Source: DASPSM01 sp036008465 (GTDB taxonomy: Bacteria > Planctomycetota > Planctomycetia > Planctomycetales > Planctomycetaceae). From it: a stretch of DNA of 64,000 nucleotides. Numbering within the stretch: position 1 is the first letter of the stretch; every line of letters starts with the position of its first letter. The notes beneath the pieces are model-generated. The model was not told where the DNA came from and did not search any database. It worked only from the letters and a program-made list of their open reading frames with translations. Location of the stretch: positions 1 through 64,000 of the forward strand of contig DASYNP010000202.1 in assembly GCA_036008465.1 (NCBI GenBank). Direction: 5' to 3'. Positions 17,101 through 25,756 of this stretch are shown here, one piece after another. Made by a program: the position numbers and the translations under genes.

Positions 17101-17628
17101 GACCGTTTGGAAAATCGTGCGTGCCTCATCGATTAAATGGCGGGCTTTCTTTTGCGCAGCCTCGCGCTTGAAACTGGCATCGCGGGCCGTCGCACTCGAC
17201 ATTGCGGCGCGGGCCTCATCGAGATGCAGATTGGCCCGCTCGAAATCTGCCGTTGAACGCAGCGGGCTGTCCGGATGTGATTTCGCAAACCGCTCGAGCT
17301 CCGTCGCCGCCCGCTGGAGCTCCCGGGACTGAGATGCTGCATTCAGCACTGACCGGGCGGCCTGAAGCTGTGTAATGGCCCGCTCAAAGTCGAGCGTGGT
17401 GGCCATCTCAGGCGACAGATTCTTCTGGGCTTTGAGGCGATCGATTTCTGCGAGCGCGTAATCATACAAACCGTGCTCGCGCAGTCCGTGAACAAACTTC
17501 ACATCGAGCGACGACGCCCAGGCGGGCGACATGATCCCGGTGAGGAAGACAATGGCGGTCAGGATTTTCCGCGCGGGCAAGCGGAAATATGAGACACTTG
17601 TGAAGAGCACGAGCCGGCCTGGCTGCAT
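14122..17628 (-). CDS. Large secreted TPR protein with C-terminal membrane anchor (1168 aa)
   Basis: A signal peptide spans residues ~1-38 (LTAIVFLTGIMSPAWAS). About 1000 residues of TPR-like helical repeats follow (for example LREHGLYDYALAEIDRLKAQ at the start). Near the C-terminus one hydrophobic span (FWLVIGLLALAGASAGGMWWGL, residues ~1088-1109) precedes a basic Pro/Ala/Lys-rich tail. The topology would put the TPR solenoid in the periplasm and the tail in the cytoplasm. The 366-aa TPR gene follows in the same operon. A TATAAT-type promoter lies ~100 bp upstream. The long opposite-strand open frame across this gene is a codon-bias shadow. Confidence 0.82.
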   Translation of the reverse strand: MQPGRLVLFTSVSYFRLPARKILTAIVFLTGIMSPAWASSLDVKFVHGLREHGLYDYALAEIDRLKAQKNLSPEMATTLDFERAITQLQAARSVLNAASQSRELQRAATELERFAKSHPDSPLRSTADFERANLHLDEARAAMSSATARDASFKREAAQKKARHLIDEARTIFQTVHDRSKTEYEKFPKTRLDDPKAQEARSQAESSYMGAQIMLGVCSYEVGLTYDSKSDEHKTALEPAVKEFDRIIVSYRTQGAGLRAQFWQGRCFEEMGKTTEALGIYSQLSQKQGTSNFIKQLRDDATQAHLACLNSKPGKNDFLVVNEATNWLAASKDRLRTPVGLAIRWQRAVASEHLAAAKDTSSTERDRLLHSAADDAREISRVPGEFQTPAVAMLGRLRTDTVSKRAEARDFVSGFAMATKSVDAIQALHDRLESATAEEKPKIENELQAQLREARQKLQSALAAADPRRDPKELNRARYYLAFVDYELKDYDAAAVLGDYAARRLKNYDVDLARESAHLALAAIDQEFKACPESQRLVLARIARPTAEFLIHNWPDQDKANEARAIMAELYDQSKQPLEAAQWYASVTPGSEGYAEAQIGAGREFWSAALSAPKAASGGPSRETQIKEWTSSAEKYLRNGIAKAGDPADSAGNPPAWLVSGKVVLANLEIGLGKYDDAVKLLTDQPHSVTDSIAVTDEASRPATGVKNKTFASFVYQTLLRAQIGRHQVDAAIEAMQQLEKIAGASGVEGVTAIYVSLGKEIEREIARLIASNDRQRLIEVRKSFDKFLEELTKRSQSMSYGSLLWIAETYTGLGEGISDDESAAREYFGKAATTYEQILAKNAADTSPAAKDRALSLELRLANSRRHQGDYQHALETVRSVLAERPKTLEVQITAAGILQDWGASGSADAEHRSLEAIKGLRDSDGGAVWGWAEIAARVQRFLAGRKTDNDLREKYFEARYNIPACRRQCALVEKDPAMRAKILEVALGEIRAFALGSTDIGEDSWKRLDGLYQQIEADLGRQTTPLAHPDLRTAESAPVAAAERESAPAIATPVSQSTAAKAASAPEASNISPFWLVIGLLALAGASAGGMWWGLGRQKPHRKTLPSFAADGEVDLPSRPVRPAAPPATRPSRSAATASTPNRAEKPAGVPAKAASPRPRPKPKEQ

Positions 17629-17731
17629 GAGGCTTCCGTTGGATCGCGATCGCGCAGAGTTGCAAGGCGATGTGGTTCGGCATTCCCGGCGAGGCGCGGG
17701 CGCCTGAGATCAGCCAAACCGCGTAGCGCAA

Positions 17732-17760
17732 ATTATACCGCAAATGACCATAGCTGAGAC
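17732..17760 (-). promoter_or_regulatory. Predicted promoter of the TPR operon
   Basis: On the minus strand a perfect TATAAT (17737-17732) is preceded at 17 bp by GTCTCA (17760-17755), a weak -35. The start of transcription would fall about 100 bp upstream of the 17628 ATG. Confidence 0.5.
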
Positions 17761-17812
17761 AGCGGTGGCTGGGCGGCCGCCAAACGCGGGTAAACGAAAT
17801 CGGGCCTGATTG

Positions 17813-18157
17813 CTAGAGGCCGGAAGGGCGATAGAGGCCCTCACCCATCGAGCGAGACGGGGCCGGCTGCGTCGCCGGCGCGGCGCTACTTGCTTCGACC
17901 GTCGGAGCCCTGGCCGGCGCCGCGGTAGCGGGATCGGTCGCACCTGAGGACGTCGCGCTGCGAACGATGACGATCCCCATTCCCAACACGACGACGGCTG
18001 CCGAGACCACGGCGATCATCCGGCGGGAGATTTTCTGCCGGACAGTGGCTTGCAGGGCCTTCTTGAGCACGTGCTCGCGATGTCGCTTGCACGGCGACGG
18101 ATGGAAAACCGACTCCTCGACCAACTCCTCGATTTGGTCGAGCGGCAACTCACGCAT
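17813..18157 (-). CDS. Small membrane protein, possible ECF regulator (114 aa)
   Basis: Residues ~1-45 are charged and cytosolic (ELPLDQIEELVEESVFHPSPCKRHREHVLKKALQATVRQK). A single membrane span follows at ~48-66 (MIAVVSAAVVVLGMGIVIV), then an Ala/Pro/Ser-rich periplasmic tail. The start overlaps the sigma-factor gene by 8 bp. The position and topology fit a regulator of the adjacent ECF sigma, but no known anti-sigma motif (HxxxCxxC) is present. The assignment is positional only. Confidence 0.6.
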   Translation of the reverse strand: MRELPLDQIEELVEESVFHPSPCKRHREHVLKKALQATVRQKISRRMIAVVSAAVVVLGMGIVIVRSATSSGATDPATAAPARAPTVEASSAAPATQPAPSRSMGEGLYRPSGL

Positions 18158-18767
18158 GCCGCACCTCAGTGGCCACCGCGTGGAGATGCTGCGAGAGCTT
18201 TTGTAAAGCGTAGCGATAGCGGCTGGCGGCGGTATTGGGCGATTGGCCCAAGATATCTCCGACCTCGGCGAAAGTCATTTCTTCCCAGATCTTCAGGACG
18301 ACAACCTCGGCCTGAGTCGAAGGAAGTTTCCGCAGGGCCAAGCGAACCAGTTGATGGATCTCTTCCTCGCCGTGGGCCGGAGCGTCGGACCAAATCCGGG
18401 CGTCAGGTCGGGTCAGGGACCGCATCGGCCGGCGCCGGCGCACGATGTTGAGCGCCTCATTCCGCGTGATTTTGAGCAGATAGGCCCAGGGATAGCGGGC
18501 CTTGGCCAATAGCCCGGGTTTCAGCGCGATCCTCACCAAGGCCGCTTGCACGGCGTCTTCGGCATCGTCGCGCTGCCGGGTCAGGGTGCTGGCGTAACGA
18601 ACGAGGCGAGAAGCAGTTACGTCGTAGAGCCCACCGAGGGCGCTGACTCCCTGCTCTGCCATCCGTTCGGCACAGAACCGCACGCGGTCGGCAAAATCGC
18701 TGGATTCGTGGATGTCCACGAGCGTCTTGATGCTGTCCGGAGTCGGTTTTGTCTGAAAAAATCTCAT
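18150..18767 (-). CDS. RNA polymerase sigma factor, ECF subfamily (205 aa)
   Basis: The start at 18767 overlaps the permease stop in an ATGA junction. Region 2 is visible as LYDVTASRLVRYASTLTRQRDDAEDAVQAALVRIA and the helix AYLLKITRNEALNIVRRRR. Region 4 appears as LRKLPSTQAEVVVLKIWEEMTFAEVGDILGQSPNTAASRYRYALQKL, with a clear helix-turn-helix. Length is normal for ECF sigmas. It is the third gene of an overlapping operon with an ABC transporter and is followed by a small membrane protein. It probably directs transcription of an envelope- or transport-related regulon, perhaps including this operon (inference). Confidence 0.92.
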   Translation of the reverse strand: MRFFQTKPTPDSIKTLVDIHESSDFADRVRFCAERMAEQGVSALGGLYDVTASRLVRYASTLTRQRDDAEDAVQAALVRIALKPGLLAKARYPWAYLLKITRNEALNIVRRRRPMRSLTRPDARIWSDAPAHGEEEIHQLVRLALRKLPSTQAEVVVLKIWEEMTFAEVGDILGQSPNTAASRYRYALQKLSQHLHAVATEVRHA

Positions 18768-19870
18768 TGCCAGCGGAAAATCCTGAGTGCCACGGCAAAC
18801 GAGACGGCGCTCCAAACGGCCATGATCGCGATTTGGCCCGCCTGTGAAGCCAGGGATGACCCCTCAAGCATGACCGATCGCAAAGCGTTGATCAAGGGGG
18901 TTAAGGGCAGGATTTGGATCAACGGTTGGGCCGCGGCCGGGAACCGGTCTGACGAGAAGAAAATGCCCGAGAGCATCCACATCGGCAGCATGACGATATT
19001 CATCAGCCCTGAGACCGCTTCGATTGTTTTGGCGCGACTGGCGACCAACAGGCCCATCCCTGAGAACATCGTTGCCCCCAGCACGACCAACAGTGCCACC
19101 GTCGCGTACGAGCCGTAGTAATAGACACCGAACACGTAGCGGGCGAAGAGCAACAACACGAGAACTTCGGGGATCATAAACAGCATACGACTGAGCATGA
19201 TCGCCACGAGAAAGTCCCCTTTCTTCATGGGAGTGGCGAGGAAGCGTTTGAGCAGCTTGCGAATCCGCATGTCGACCGTCACAAAGCCGACGCCCCAGAG
19301 CCCGCCCCCCATCAAACTCATACCCAGCAAACCGGGCACCAGAAAGTCGACATAGCGTCCTCCCGGTTCCGTAAACTGCTTCTCAGTCGATTTGACAGGG
19401 TCAATGCGGCCGGCCGCCTTTTGCAGGACGTTGTTGACCGAGTCGCGGGCAACGAGATTCTCCGGGCGAGAGGGATCGAACTGATATTCATACGTGACCG
19501 GACTGCCGCCCGCAGAGACAACCAACTGAGTCTTCCCGGTCCGCAGGCGGACGCGACACTCACCGGAATTAAAGGTTTTCACCTGGAACCGTGAATCGGC
19601 AGTCAGCGCTTTAACGATCGCAGCGGACTGCGCCCCGGCTTCCACATCGACAATCACATGCTCGGCCGGCTGGTTGCGAAAGGCGATCCCGAGGCCCACG
19701 ATCATAAGAATTGGGAAGCCGTAGACCCAGAAAACGGCCTCGGGTTCGCGAAAGAATTCCTTTAGCCGCGCGAGAACCAATTGGGGGATCGGCCGCTCGA
19801 TGAACCGACGTCGGGGGGCGGCATCGGCTTCGAGAGTTGCTAACGAGCGCGGAGTTTCGGCAATCGTCAT
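18764..19870 (-). CDS. ABC-2 type transporter permease (368 aa)
   Basis: After ~45 cytosolic residues comes a first membrane span (AVFWVYGFPILMIVGLGIAF), then a ~130-residue extracytoplasmic domain, and five further spans beginning at FLVPGLLGMSLMGGGLWGVGFV. The later spans include VLVLLLFARYVFG and VSGLMNIVMLPMWMLSGIFFS, the typical ABC-2 signature region. The start overlaps the ATPase stop (ATGA). Members export drugs, lipids or polysaccharides. Substrate here is unknown. Inner membrane. Confidence 0.9.
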   Translation of the reverse strand: MTIAETPRSLATLEADAAPRRRFIERPIPQLVLARLKEFFREPEAVFWVYGFPILMIVGLGIAFRNQPAEHVIVDVEAGAQSAAIVKALTADSRFQVKTFNSGECRVRLRTGKTQLVVSAGGSPVTYEYQFDPSRPENLVARDSVNNVLQKAAGRIDPVKSTEKQFTEPGGRYVDFLVPGLLGMSLMGGGLWGVGFVTVDMRIRKLLKRFLATPMKKGDFLVAIMLSRMLFMIPEVLVLLLFARYVFGVYYYGSYATVALLVVLGATMFSGMGLLVASRAKTIEAVSGLMNIVMLPMWMLSGIFFSSDRFPAAAQPLIQILPLTPLINALRSVMLEGSSLASQAGQIAIMAVWSAVSFAVALRIFRWQ

Positions 19871-20838
19871 GAGGTCGCCACCTCATCGTCATCCAAATGG
19901 CGGCCCGCAAGCTTGACGAATACATCTTCGAGACTCGCATGCCGCGTCGACAGGCTGGAGAGCGGCCAACGCTGTCCTTCCAGGGTATTCAGCAGGGCTG
20001 GGAGCGCGCGATGCGGCTCACCAACTGAAAGACAGATTCTTCCATGGTCGACGTATGCAGACCGGACCGTGGGCAGACGCGAGAACAGATCCAAATCGCC
20101 GGGAATGTAACTGCTCGCGCCGTTGGGCTCGTTGCCCAATGTGAATTCGATCACGTGTTCACCACCCAGACTCACAATTAGCTCTCGCGGAGTTCCCTGC
20201 GCGATGACTTTGCCTCGATCGACAATAGCAACGTGGTCGCAAAGGCGCTCGGCCTCGTCGAGATAGTGTGTCGTTATCAGGATTGTCCGTCCTTGGCGTC
20301 GATAATTGCGAATGATTTCCCACAACTGGCGACGCGATTTGGGATCCAATCCCGTGGTCGGTTCGTCGAGAAACAGCAGCTCGGGGTCGCCCACGAGCGC
20401 GCACGCGACCGCCAAACGTTGCTTCTGTCCTCCGGAGAGCTTACCGACCCAGCTCTTTGCCTTTTCGGTTAGCTCGACCTGCTCCATCACCTGCGCCGGA
20501 TCGGTGCCGCGCGCATAGAAGCTGCGAAACAGCCCCAGCGTTTCGCGGACCGAGAGCTTTTCCGACAGCTTGGTCTCTTGGAACGAGATGCCGATCCGCT
20601 GCTTGATGGCGTCGTCATCTTTTCCCCACTGCCTGCCGAGAACCTCGACTATTCCGGAGGTCGGTGCAAGCAGGCCCTCCATGATTTCGATCGTGGTGGT
20701 CTTGCCGGCTCCGTTTGGGCCAAGCAGACCAAAACACTCGCCTTCGGCGACTTCCAAATCGAGACCGCGGACCGCCTCGACGGGGGGACGTCCCTCGTAA
20801 GTCTTCACCAGGTTCTGGCAGCGGATAACGGGAATCAT
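19867..20838 (-). CDS. ABC transporter ATP-binding protein (323 aa)
   Basis: The start at 20838 gives MIPVIRCQNLVKTYEG, the normal N-terminus. Longer in-frame extension upstream is not domain-like. Walker A is GPNGAGKTTT (residues ~39-48), the Q-loop FQETKL, the signature LSGGQKQR and Walker B LLFLDEPTTGLDP, with switch His in TTHYLDEAE. The C-terminal ~90 residues form the extension common to DrrA/CcmA-like exporters. It is the first gene of the ATPase-permease-sigma-membrane protein operon. Confidence 0.93.
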   Translation of the reverse strand: MIPVIRCQNLVKTYEGRPPVEAVRGLDLEVAEGECFGLLGPNGAGKTTTIEIMEGLLAPTSGIVEVLGRQWGKDDDAIKQRIGISFQETKLSEKLSVRETLGLFRSFYARGTDPAQVMEQVELTEKAKSWVGKLSGGQKQRLAVACALVGDPELLFLDEPTTGLDPKSRRQLWEIIRNYRRQGRTILITTHYLDEAERLCDHVAIVDRGKVIAQGTPRELIVSLGGEHVIEFTLGNEPNGASSYIPGDLDLFSRLPTVRSAYVDHGRICLSVGEPHRALPALLNTLEGQRWPLSSLSTRHASLEDVFVKLAGRHLDDDEVATS

Positions 20839-21749
20839 TTGGCAGCGCAAGGACAAGCGGACTGATGTGGACGTTCGCTCATTATTGGGGGAACTACTCA
20901 ATTCGTCCAACCAGGAACTGCGACGGTGTTCGATGTCTTGGGCGCAAATTCGTCCACTCACGTGGAACCACGGATCGGTCGAGATCCCGATCTTTTTTTA
21001 AAACAGCCGTGGAATACTTTACTTGTTTTGCGTTTATTAACGCCGTACCACGGCGCCACGATTCGGTTTTGCTCGCCGTCGCGAAGAACGACGCTGAGCT
21101 CAACCGCAACCGCCCTGGTATGTCGGTGTTACAGCACGAGCTTTGATCGCGTGCCGTTCCATGGGAGGGCAGCCCAGCGGGACTGTCACCGCGCAGCGTG
21201 TGGACACGTACTTTCAGTGTTGAACCGTACACTGAACGCGCGGGCCTCGATGGAACTGCGTTGGTAAATCTTTCCAAGGACGATTCCCGCCGTTCGACGG
21301 CGAGAAGATTCTGTCACTTCAAAAGTCCCGGCCACGGAAAATCTCGGCAGGCCGGCGTCGCGAGCGACCCGCGCGCGCGGCCCGTCGTCCGAAGGTCTTG
21401 GTCATGGGACCGTTGCAGACTCTGCGACCGCGCGCAGCAAGCGGGTTGTCGTCTGCAGTTCATTTCATTTGAGTTCGCGACTGCCGCGCGCGGGCCTCCA
21501 TCAGGCCGCACATTGGTATGCAGTTTCCTCTCGCGAGGAAGCGCTGGGCCTGCCTTCACATCCTTTCGAGCCGGCACCCCTCACGGTTGAGTCTTCGCCG
21601 GCAAATCCCTGGGCCACCTGATTTTTTGAATTCGCGGTAAACCGCAGCGCTGAGCGTGCGCGCCTTCAGCCACGCTGCGCTGACGCGGCTGTTTGGTGTT
21701 TTCCACCCACGAGAACCAGCCGGGCCGATTCCAAAAAGGGGAACCCACG
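20839..21749. other. Long non-coding interval (about 0.9 kb)
   Basis: Between the minus-strand ABC operon and the plus-strand peroxidase I see no credible gene: frames here lack domain character and have shadow-like composition. A T-run sits near 20992-21000. The interval must hold divergent promoters for both flanking transcripts, but I could not pick a consensus pair. It could contain an untranslated leader or a small RNA. Confidence 0.45.
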
Positions 21750-24158
21750 ATGAATCGCAATCGGAGACTGAACCGGATTCGCGCCCTCCGCCGTAATCCC
21801 AAGCAATTCACACAACATGCGGCTGACGTACTAGAACCGCGAGTGCTCTTGTCAGCCACGGCAGCGGCTCCGGCCGCCGCGCCGACTGTCGAGTCGTTCG
21901 ATGGATCGGGCAACAATATCGCGCATCCGACGTGGGGCCAGGCGGGAACCGATCTCTTGCGCGTCAGCGCGCCCCAATACGCCAACGGCATCAACTCGCC
22001 GTCGTTGCCACAGAATCCGAGCGCGCGGGTGGTTTCCGACATCTTGAACAACCAGGCGGACCCGGCAAATCCGGGCCAGGACATCACGACAATCGACCAG
22101 AATTCGCTGTCGGACTTCGGCTATGCGTTCGGCCAGTTCATGGATCACGACATGGACCTGACGCAGGGGACCGGTGCGTCCGATCCGATCTCGGTTCCCG
22201 CCGGCGATCCGATTGGCGGGCCAAATGATACGCCTCTAGCTTTCAACCGCTCGGCGACTGATCCAACCACCGGAACGAGCACCAGCAACCCGCTGCAGAA
22301 TCCGAACTCGATCACTTCGTACTTCGACCTCTCGCAGGTCTACGGTTCCGACAAGGCAACCGACGATGCCCTGCGGACTTTCTCTGGCGGGCAGATGAAG
22401 ACGAGTCCTGGTGGCCTGCCGCCGCTCGACAACACCGCGTACTTCACAACTGCTCAATTGGCTGCGATCAATGCCCCGGAAGGAGGGATGGCCAATAACG
22501 GGCCGGCGCCCACTTCGACGCTGTATGTGACGGGTGACACTCGCGGGAACGAAAACGTGGAACTGACTGCCCTGCAGGCGCTGTTCCTCGACAACCACAA
22601 CCGCATCGCGGCCGAGCTGCAGAAGCAGAACCCGACTTGGACCGACGAGCAGCTCTTTCAGGAAGCGCGAAAGCTCAACATCGCGCAGTACCAGTCCATC
22701 ATCTACAACGAATGGATCCCCGCGGTGTTTGGTCAAAACGCGTTGCCCTCCTACAAGGGCTACAATCCAAACGTGAATGCGAGCATTGCCGATGAGTTCT
22801 CCACGGTGGCATTTCGTTTTGGCCACAGCCTGCTGAGCGGGGAAATCGGCCGCGCGGGCAATAACGGCCAGTCCGTTGCTGACCCGGTTCCCTTAAATCA
22901 GGACTTCTTCGACCCGGCCATTCTGAACGGCCAAGGGCAGCCGAGCGTTACCGACCCCTATACCGGGCTACAAAGCACCGACATCGGCGCAATCCTCAAG
23001 GCCGACGCAGACGGCAATTCTCAGGCCATGGACCCCATGGCAATCAACGACGTCCGAAATTTGCTGTTCAATGAAGTCGTCCCCGGCGTCGGTTTTGGCC
23101 AGGACCTGATTGCGCTCGATGTTCAGAGGGCCCGCGACCAGGGAATCGGATCCTACAATCAGCTCCGCGAAGCCTACGGGTTGCGGCCCGTGACGAGTTT
23201 CGCGCAAATCACGTCGAACGTTCAGGTGCAGCACGAGCTGCAACAGGCGTACGGAAACGTCAACAACATCGATCCGTTCGAAGGCGGCCTGGCCGAGGAC
23301 CATGTCCCGGGCTCCGACGTTGGGCCGCTGTTCCAAGCCATCATGCTCAATCAGTTCGCCAGGCTGCGGGATGGCGACCGCTTCTTCTATCTCAACCAGA
23401 AATGGACGCCGCAGGAACTGTCGATCCTGAACCAGGGGAATACGTTGGCGAAGGTGATCGAGGCGAACACCAACATCACCAACCTCCAGAGCAACGTCTT
23501 TCTGTTTCAGGCCTCCATCAGCGGGCGAGTGACCGCAAACGCGGGCCGGCTGACCGTTGGCATACCCGGTGTCACCGTGCAACTGGAGGACACTGACGGC
23601 AACGTGCTAGCGACCACAACGACCAATCGGTTCGGGCAGTACACGTTCAACCAGCTCAGTAGCGGCGCCGCAAATGCCGAATTGAACCCTGGGACGAGCG
23701 AGACGGGCACCTATCAGGTCGTCTTATCGCTCCCCTCGTTCCTCAAGCAGATTACGGCGCCCGGCGATATTACGATCACCCGCGGCGGTCAGAATTTCAC
23801 AAACGCTAATTTCCAAGTGGGACTCAAATCCAATGGGGACAGTCCGCAAACGGTGTTGGGCCAAGGTGCTGGCAACACCGGCGGCGCGGCAGGGGACGTA
23901 TTAGGCACCGGCACGCCCCAGTCACTCGCCGGGCTGCAGAGCGACCCGTCGTCCATCCAGCCCGGTCTTGCCGGATTGAGCGGCACCGCCGCGAACTCTG
24001 CGGTCGTCACCTCCGCTTCCCCGATTTCGGGCGCGAACACGGGGGTCGTCGATTCGACCGACTCCAGCGGCGCCGGATCGGGTGGATCAAACGCGTCAAA
24101 CAAACCGCTTGACGCGGCGTTTCAAGACTTCGCAAAGATGGCCGACCTCATCAAGTAG
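21750..24158 (+). CDS. LEPR-XLL surface heme peroxidase with B-type domain (802 aa)
   Basis: The start at 21750 follows an AAAAAGGGGA ribosome site. Residues ~26-35 read LEPRVLLSA, the LEPR-XLL motif of planctomycete secreted proteins. The animal-type heme peroxidase domain covers ~40-570: FGQFMDHD (distal His, ~127-134), GDTRGNENVELTALQALFLDNHNRI (distal Arg region), and FRFGHSLLSGE (proximal His, ~355-365). Residues ~589-690 form a Cna-B/SdrD-like beta domain (SGRVTANAGRLTVGIPGVTVQLEDTDGN). A Gly/Ser/Ala-rich tail follows. It is predicted to be exported to the cell surface and to oxidise halides or organic substrates with peroxide. The domain and active-site pattern are complete. Confidence 0.92.
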   Translation: MNRNRRLNRIRALRRNPKQFTQHAADVLEPRVLLSATAAAPAAAPTVESFDGSGNNIAHPTWGQAGTDLLRVSAPQYANGINSPSLPQNPSARVVSDILNNQADPANPGQDITTIDQNSLSDFGYAFGQFMDHDMDLTQGTGASDPISVPAGDPIGGPNDTPLAFNRSATDPTTGTSTSNPLQNPNSITSYFDLSQVYGSDKATDDALRTFSGGQMKTSPGGLPPLDNTAYFTTAQLAAINAPEGGMANNGPAPTSTLYVTGDTRGNENVELTALQALFLDNHNRIAAELQKQNPTWTDEQLFQEARKLNIAQYQSIIYNEWIPAVFGQNALPSYKGYNPNVNASIADEFSTVAFRFGHSLLSGEIGRAGNNGQSVADPVPLNQDFFDPAILNGQGQPSVTDPYTGLQSTDIGAILKADADGNSQAMDPMAINDVRNLLFNEVVPGVGFGQDLIALDVQRARDQGIGSYNQLREAYGLRPVTSFAQITSNVQVQHELQQAYGNVNNIDPFEGGLAEDHVPGSDVGPLFQAIMLNQFARLRDGDRFFYLNQKWTPQELSILNQGNTLAKVIEANTNITNLQSNVFLFQASISGRVTANAGRLTVGIPGVTVQLEDTDGNVLATTTTNRFGQYTFNQLSSGAANAELNPGTSETGTYQVVLSLPSFLKQITAPGDITITRGGQNFTNANFQVGLKSNGDSPQTVLGQGAGNTGGAAGDVLGTGTPQSLAGLQSDPSSIQPGLAGLSGTAANSAVVTSASPISGANTGVVDSTDSSGAGSGGSNASNKPLDAAFQDFAKMADLIK

Positions 24159-24347
24159 ACGGGTCGTCCTGGGCATCTCACTCCGCTCGGGACGGGAGCG
24201 AGCCGGCCGGTTCACCCACGAGCCGGCCGGCTTGCATTTTGCCCGCGGGATCACGGTTGCACTCAAGTGGGCAGCTTTGAAGCCTGTCAAGGCGTGCTAG
24301 AATACCGTGCTGACGCAACCGAGACCTTGCCACACACGGAGCGCGCA

Positions 24348-24641
24348 ATGCCCGAGGGGCCCGACTTGAAAGCTGGCGAGGAGCGACTCTACGTCCCCGA
24401 ACACGCCGGTTGGAAGGCCGCAATTAAAAACGACTGGAGCAAAGAATATTGCTTCGTGCAAAAGCCGGGGGAAAACTTCTACCATCTTCTTATCACCGGC
24501 GAGATCTTCTTACAGCGCGGCAGCGAGAAGTATTGTTTGAGCTGCGCCCTCCGCCATGGATACGCGACGCACGAGCGCGCTTTTTGGCTTCAGCGGCCAA
24601 GCTCTGTTGCAGACCATGCGACCGATCGACGCGAGATGTGA
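24348..24641 (+). CDS. Small conserved-looking hypothetical protein (97 aa)
   Basis: From the ATG at 24348 the product reads MPEGPDLKAGEERLYVPEHAGW and continues with aromatic-rich, beta-like segments (WSKEYCFVQKPGENFYHLLITGEIFLQRGSEKYCLSCALRHG), including a CxxC-like pair. The composition is protein-like rather than shadow-like. The start is chosen as the last ATG before the domain, because the preceding 27 codons are not domain-like. No family is recognised. It is convergent with the gene ending at 24695. Confidence 0.55.
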   Translation: MPEGPDLKAGEERLYVPEHAGWKAAIKNDWSKEYCFVQKPGENFYHLLITGEIFLQRGSEKYCLSCALRHGYATHERAFWLQRPSSVADHATDRREM

Positions 24642-24694
24642 TCGCCCTCGGATCTTGTTGCCGATCAGCGCTTGACTGAGCCCGATTGAGCCGG

Positions 24695-25756
24695 TCAAGA
24701 CTCGCCCGCGCCCAAGTCTGCGAGATCGATGCCGGCCGTCCCCGTCACGTTGCGCAGCGGAACGGCTGGCGTGCGCGAGACGCCTGTCGCCGTGTGGCTA
24801 TGCTGAGCCAATCGCGTCATCATTTCGACTGCCAGGAGATCGGCACGCCCCATCACATGCCGCGCGCTGCGGTTGCCGAGGCCCTTGACGAGGCTTTCGA
24901 CGCAACCCAGGTGCAACTGTAATGCTTCGTGGGGTGGCAACCGGGCGGCCAGCAGCCGATCGGCCATTTCCGAGATCTCTCCGGCCAGACTCCCCGAGCC
25001 CATGAGCACGTAAGAGCGCAACAAGGACGCATAATGCGGGGCGAATGACTCGGCCAGGCCATCCTCCGCGACGACCCGTTCCGGCTCAGCGGCGGCATTT
25101 GAGTAGAATCGCTCCACGCCAAGTTCGGCCTTCTGGCGCAGCGGGTGCGGCAAGGCCTCGAGCTCCGCGATCAATTGGCGCTGGTGAGCGAGCAATTGTT
25201 CCGACTCATCGCGCTCGCGGAGGAGGCGACGGTGATTGGCAGCGGTTAAGGTCCGGTTCTCTCGCGACACGGCACCCCGCAGCAAGGACCGCTTGACGAC
25301 GCCACCGAGCGCCGAAGACTCCCAACCGCGTGGAGAGACAAACACGTCGCAATCGCACGCGCAGGCTTCGTTCCATTCCGCATCTGTGAGTAACCGCCCG
25401 ACGATCACGACCGGCTCAAAGCAGCCGGACGTCCGAGCGGCTCGGATCAAGCCGAACGGTCCATTGTCGTCGGCCGGGGACGCGAGCGACGCGGGAACAT
25501 CCACCACCAGGCAGTCGAACTGCTCCTCACGCAGACGCGAGAGGGCGGCGCGAGGTGAAGACACCCAAACCAGCCGCGGCGGTGCGAGCCCGACCGAATT
25601 CAATCCGACTGTGAGCAGGGTCCATGACGGCTCGCGCTCGCAAACACACAAGAGGCGTGGGGCGGCGGCCCGAAATGCTGCGGAAGGATCCGGCTCGCCT
25701 GGTTCGTCCGGCGCCGGTGTCGCGGCAGTCACCATGCTGGCTAGAGGTTCGGGCAT
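24695..25756 (-). CDS. Receiver-like domain protein with helical C-terminus (353 aa)
   Basis: Residues ~30-130 look like a response-regulator-type alpha/beta domain (RLLCVCEREPSWTLL, then LREEQFDCLVVDVP with the Asp-containing strand, then VVIVGRLL). The C-terminal half is a helical region with a coiled-coil-like stretch (RRLLRERDESEQLLAHQRQLIAELEAL). The canonical phosphoacceptor acidic triad is not clear, so it may be a pseudo-receiver. The start at 25756 is preferred. The frame continues upstream without domain character. Function unknown; perhaps a regulatory adaptor. Confidence 0.6.
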   Translation of the reverse strand: MPEPLASMVTAATPAPDEPGEPDPSAAFRAAAPRLLCVCEREPSWTLLTVGLNSVGLAPPRLVWVSSPRAALSRLREEQFDCLVVDVPASLASPADDNGPFGLIRAARTSGCFEPVVIVGRLLTDAEWNEACACDCDVFVSPRGWESSALGGVVKRSLLRGAVSRENRTLTAANHRRLLRERDESEQLLAHQRQLIAELEALPHPLRQKAELGVERFYSNAAAEPERVVAEDGLAESFAPHYASLLRSYVLMGSGSLAGEISEMADRLLAARLPPHEALQLHLGCVESLVKGLGNRSARHVMGRADLLAVEMMTRLAQHSHTATGVSRTPAVPLRNVTGTAGIDLADLGAGES

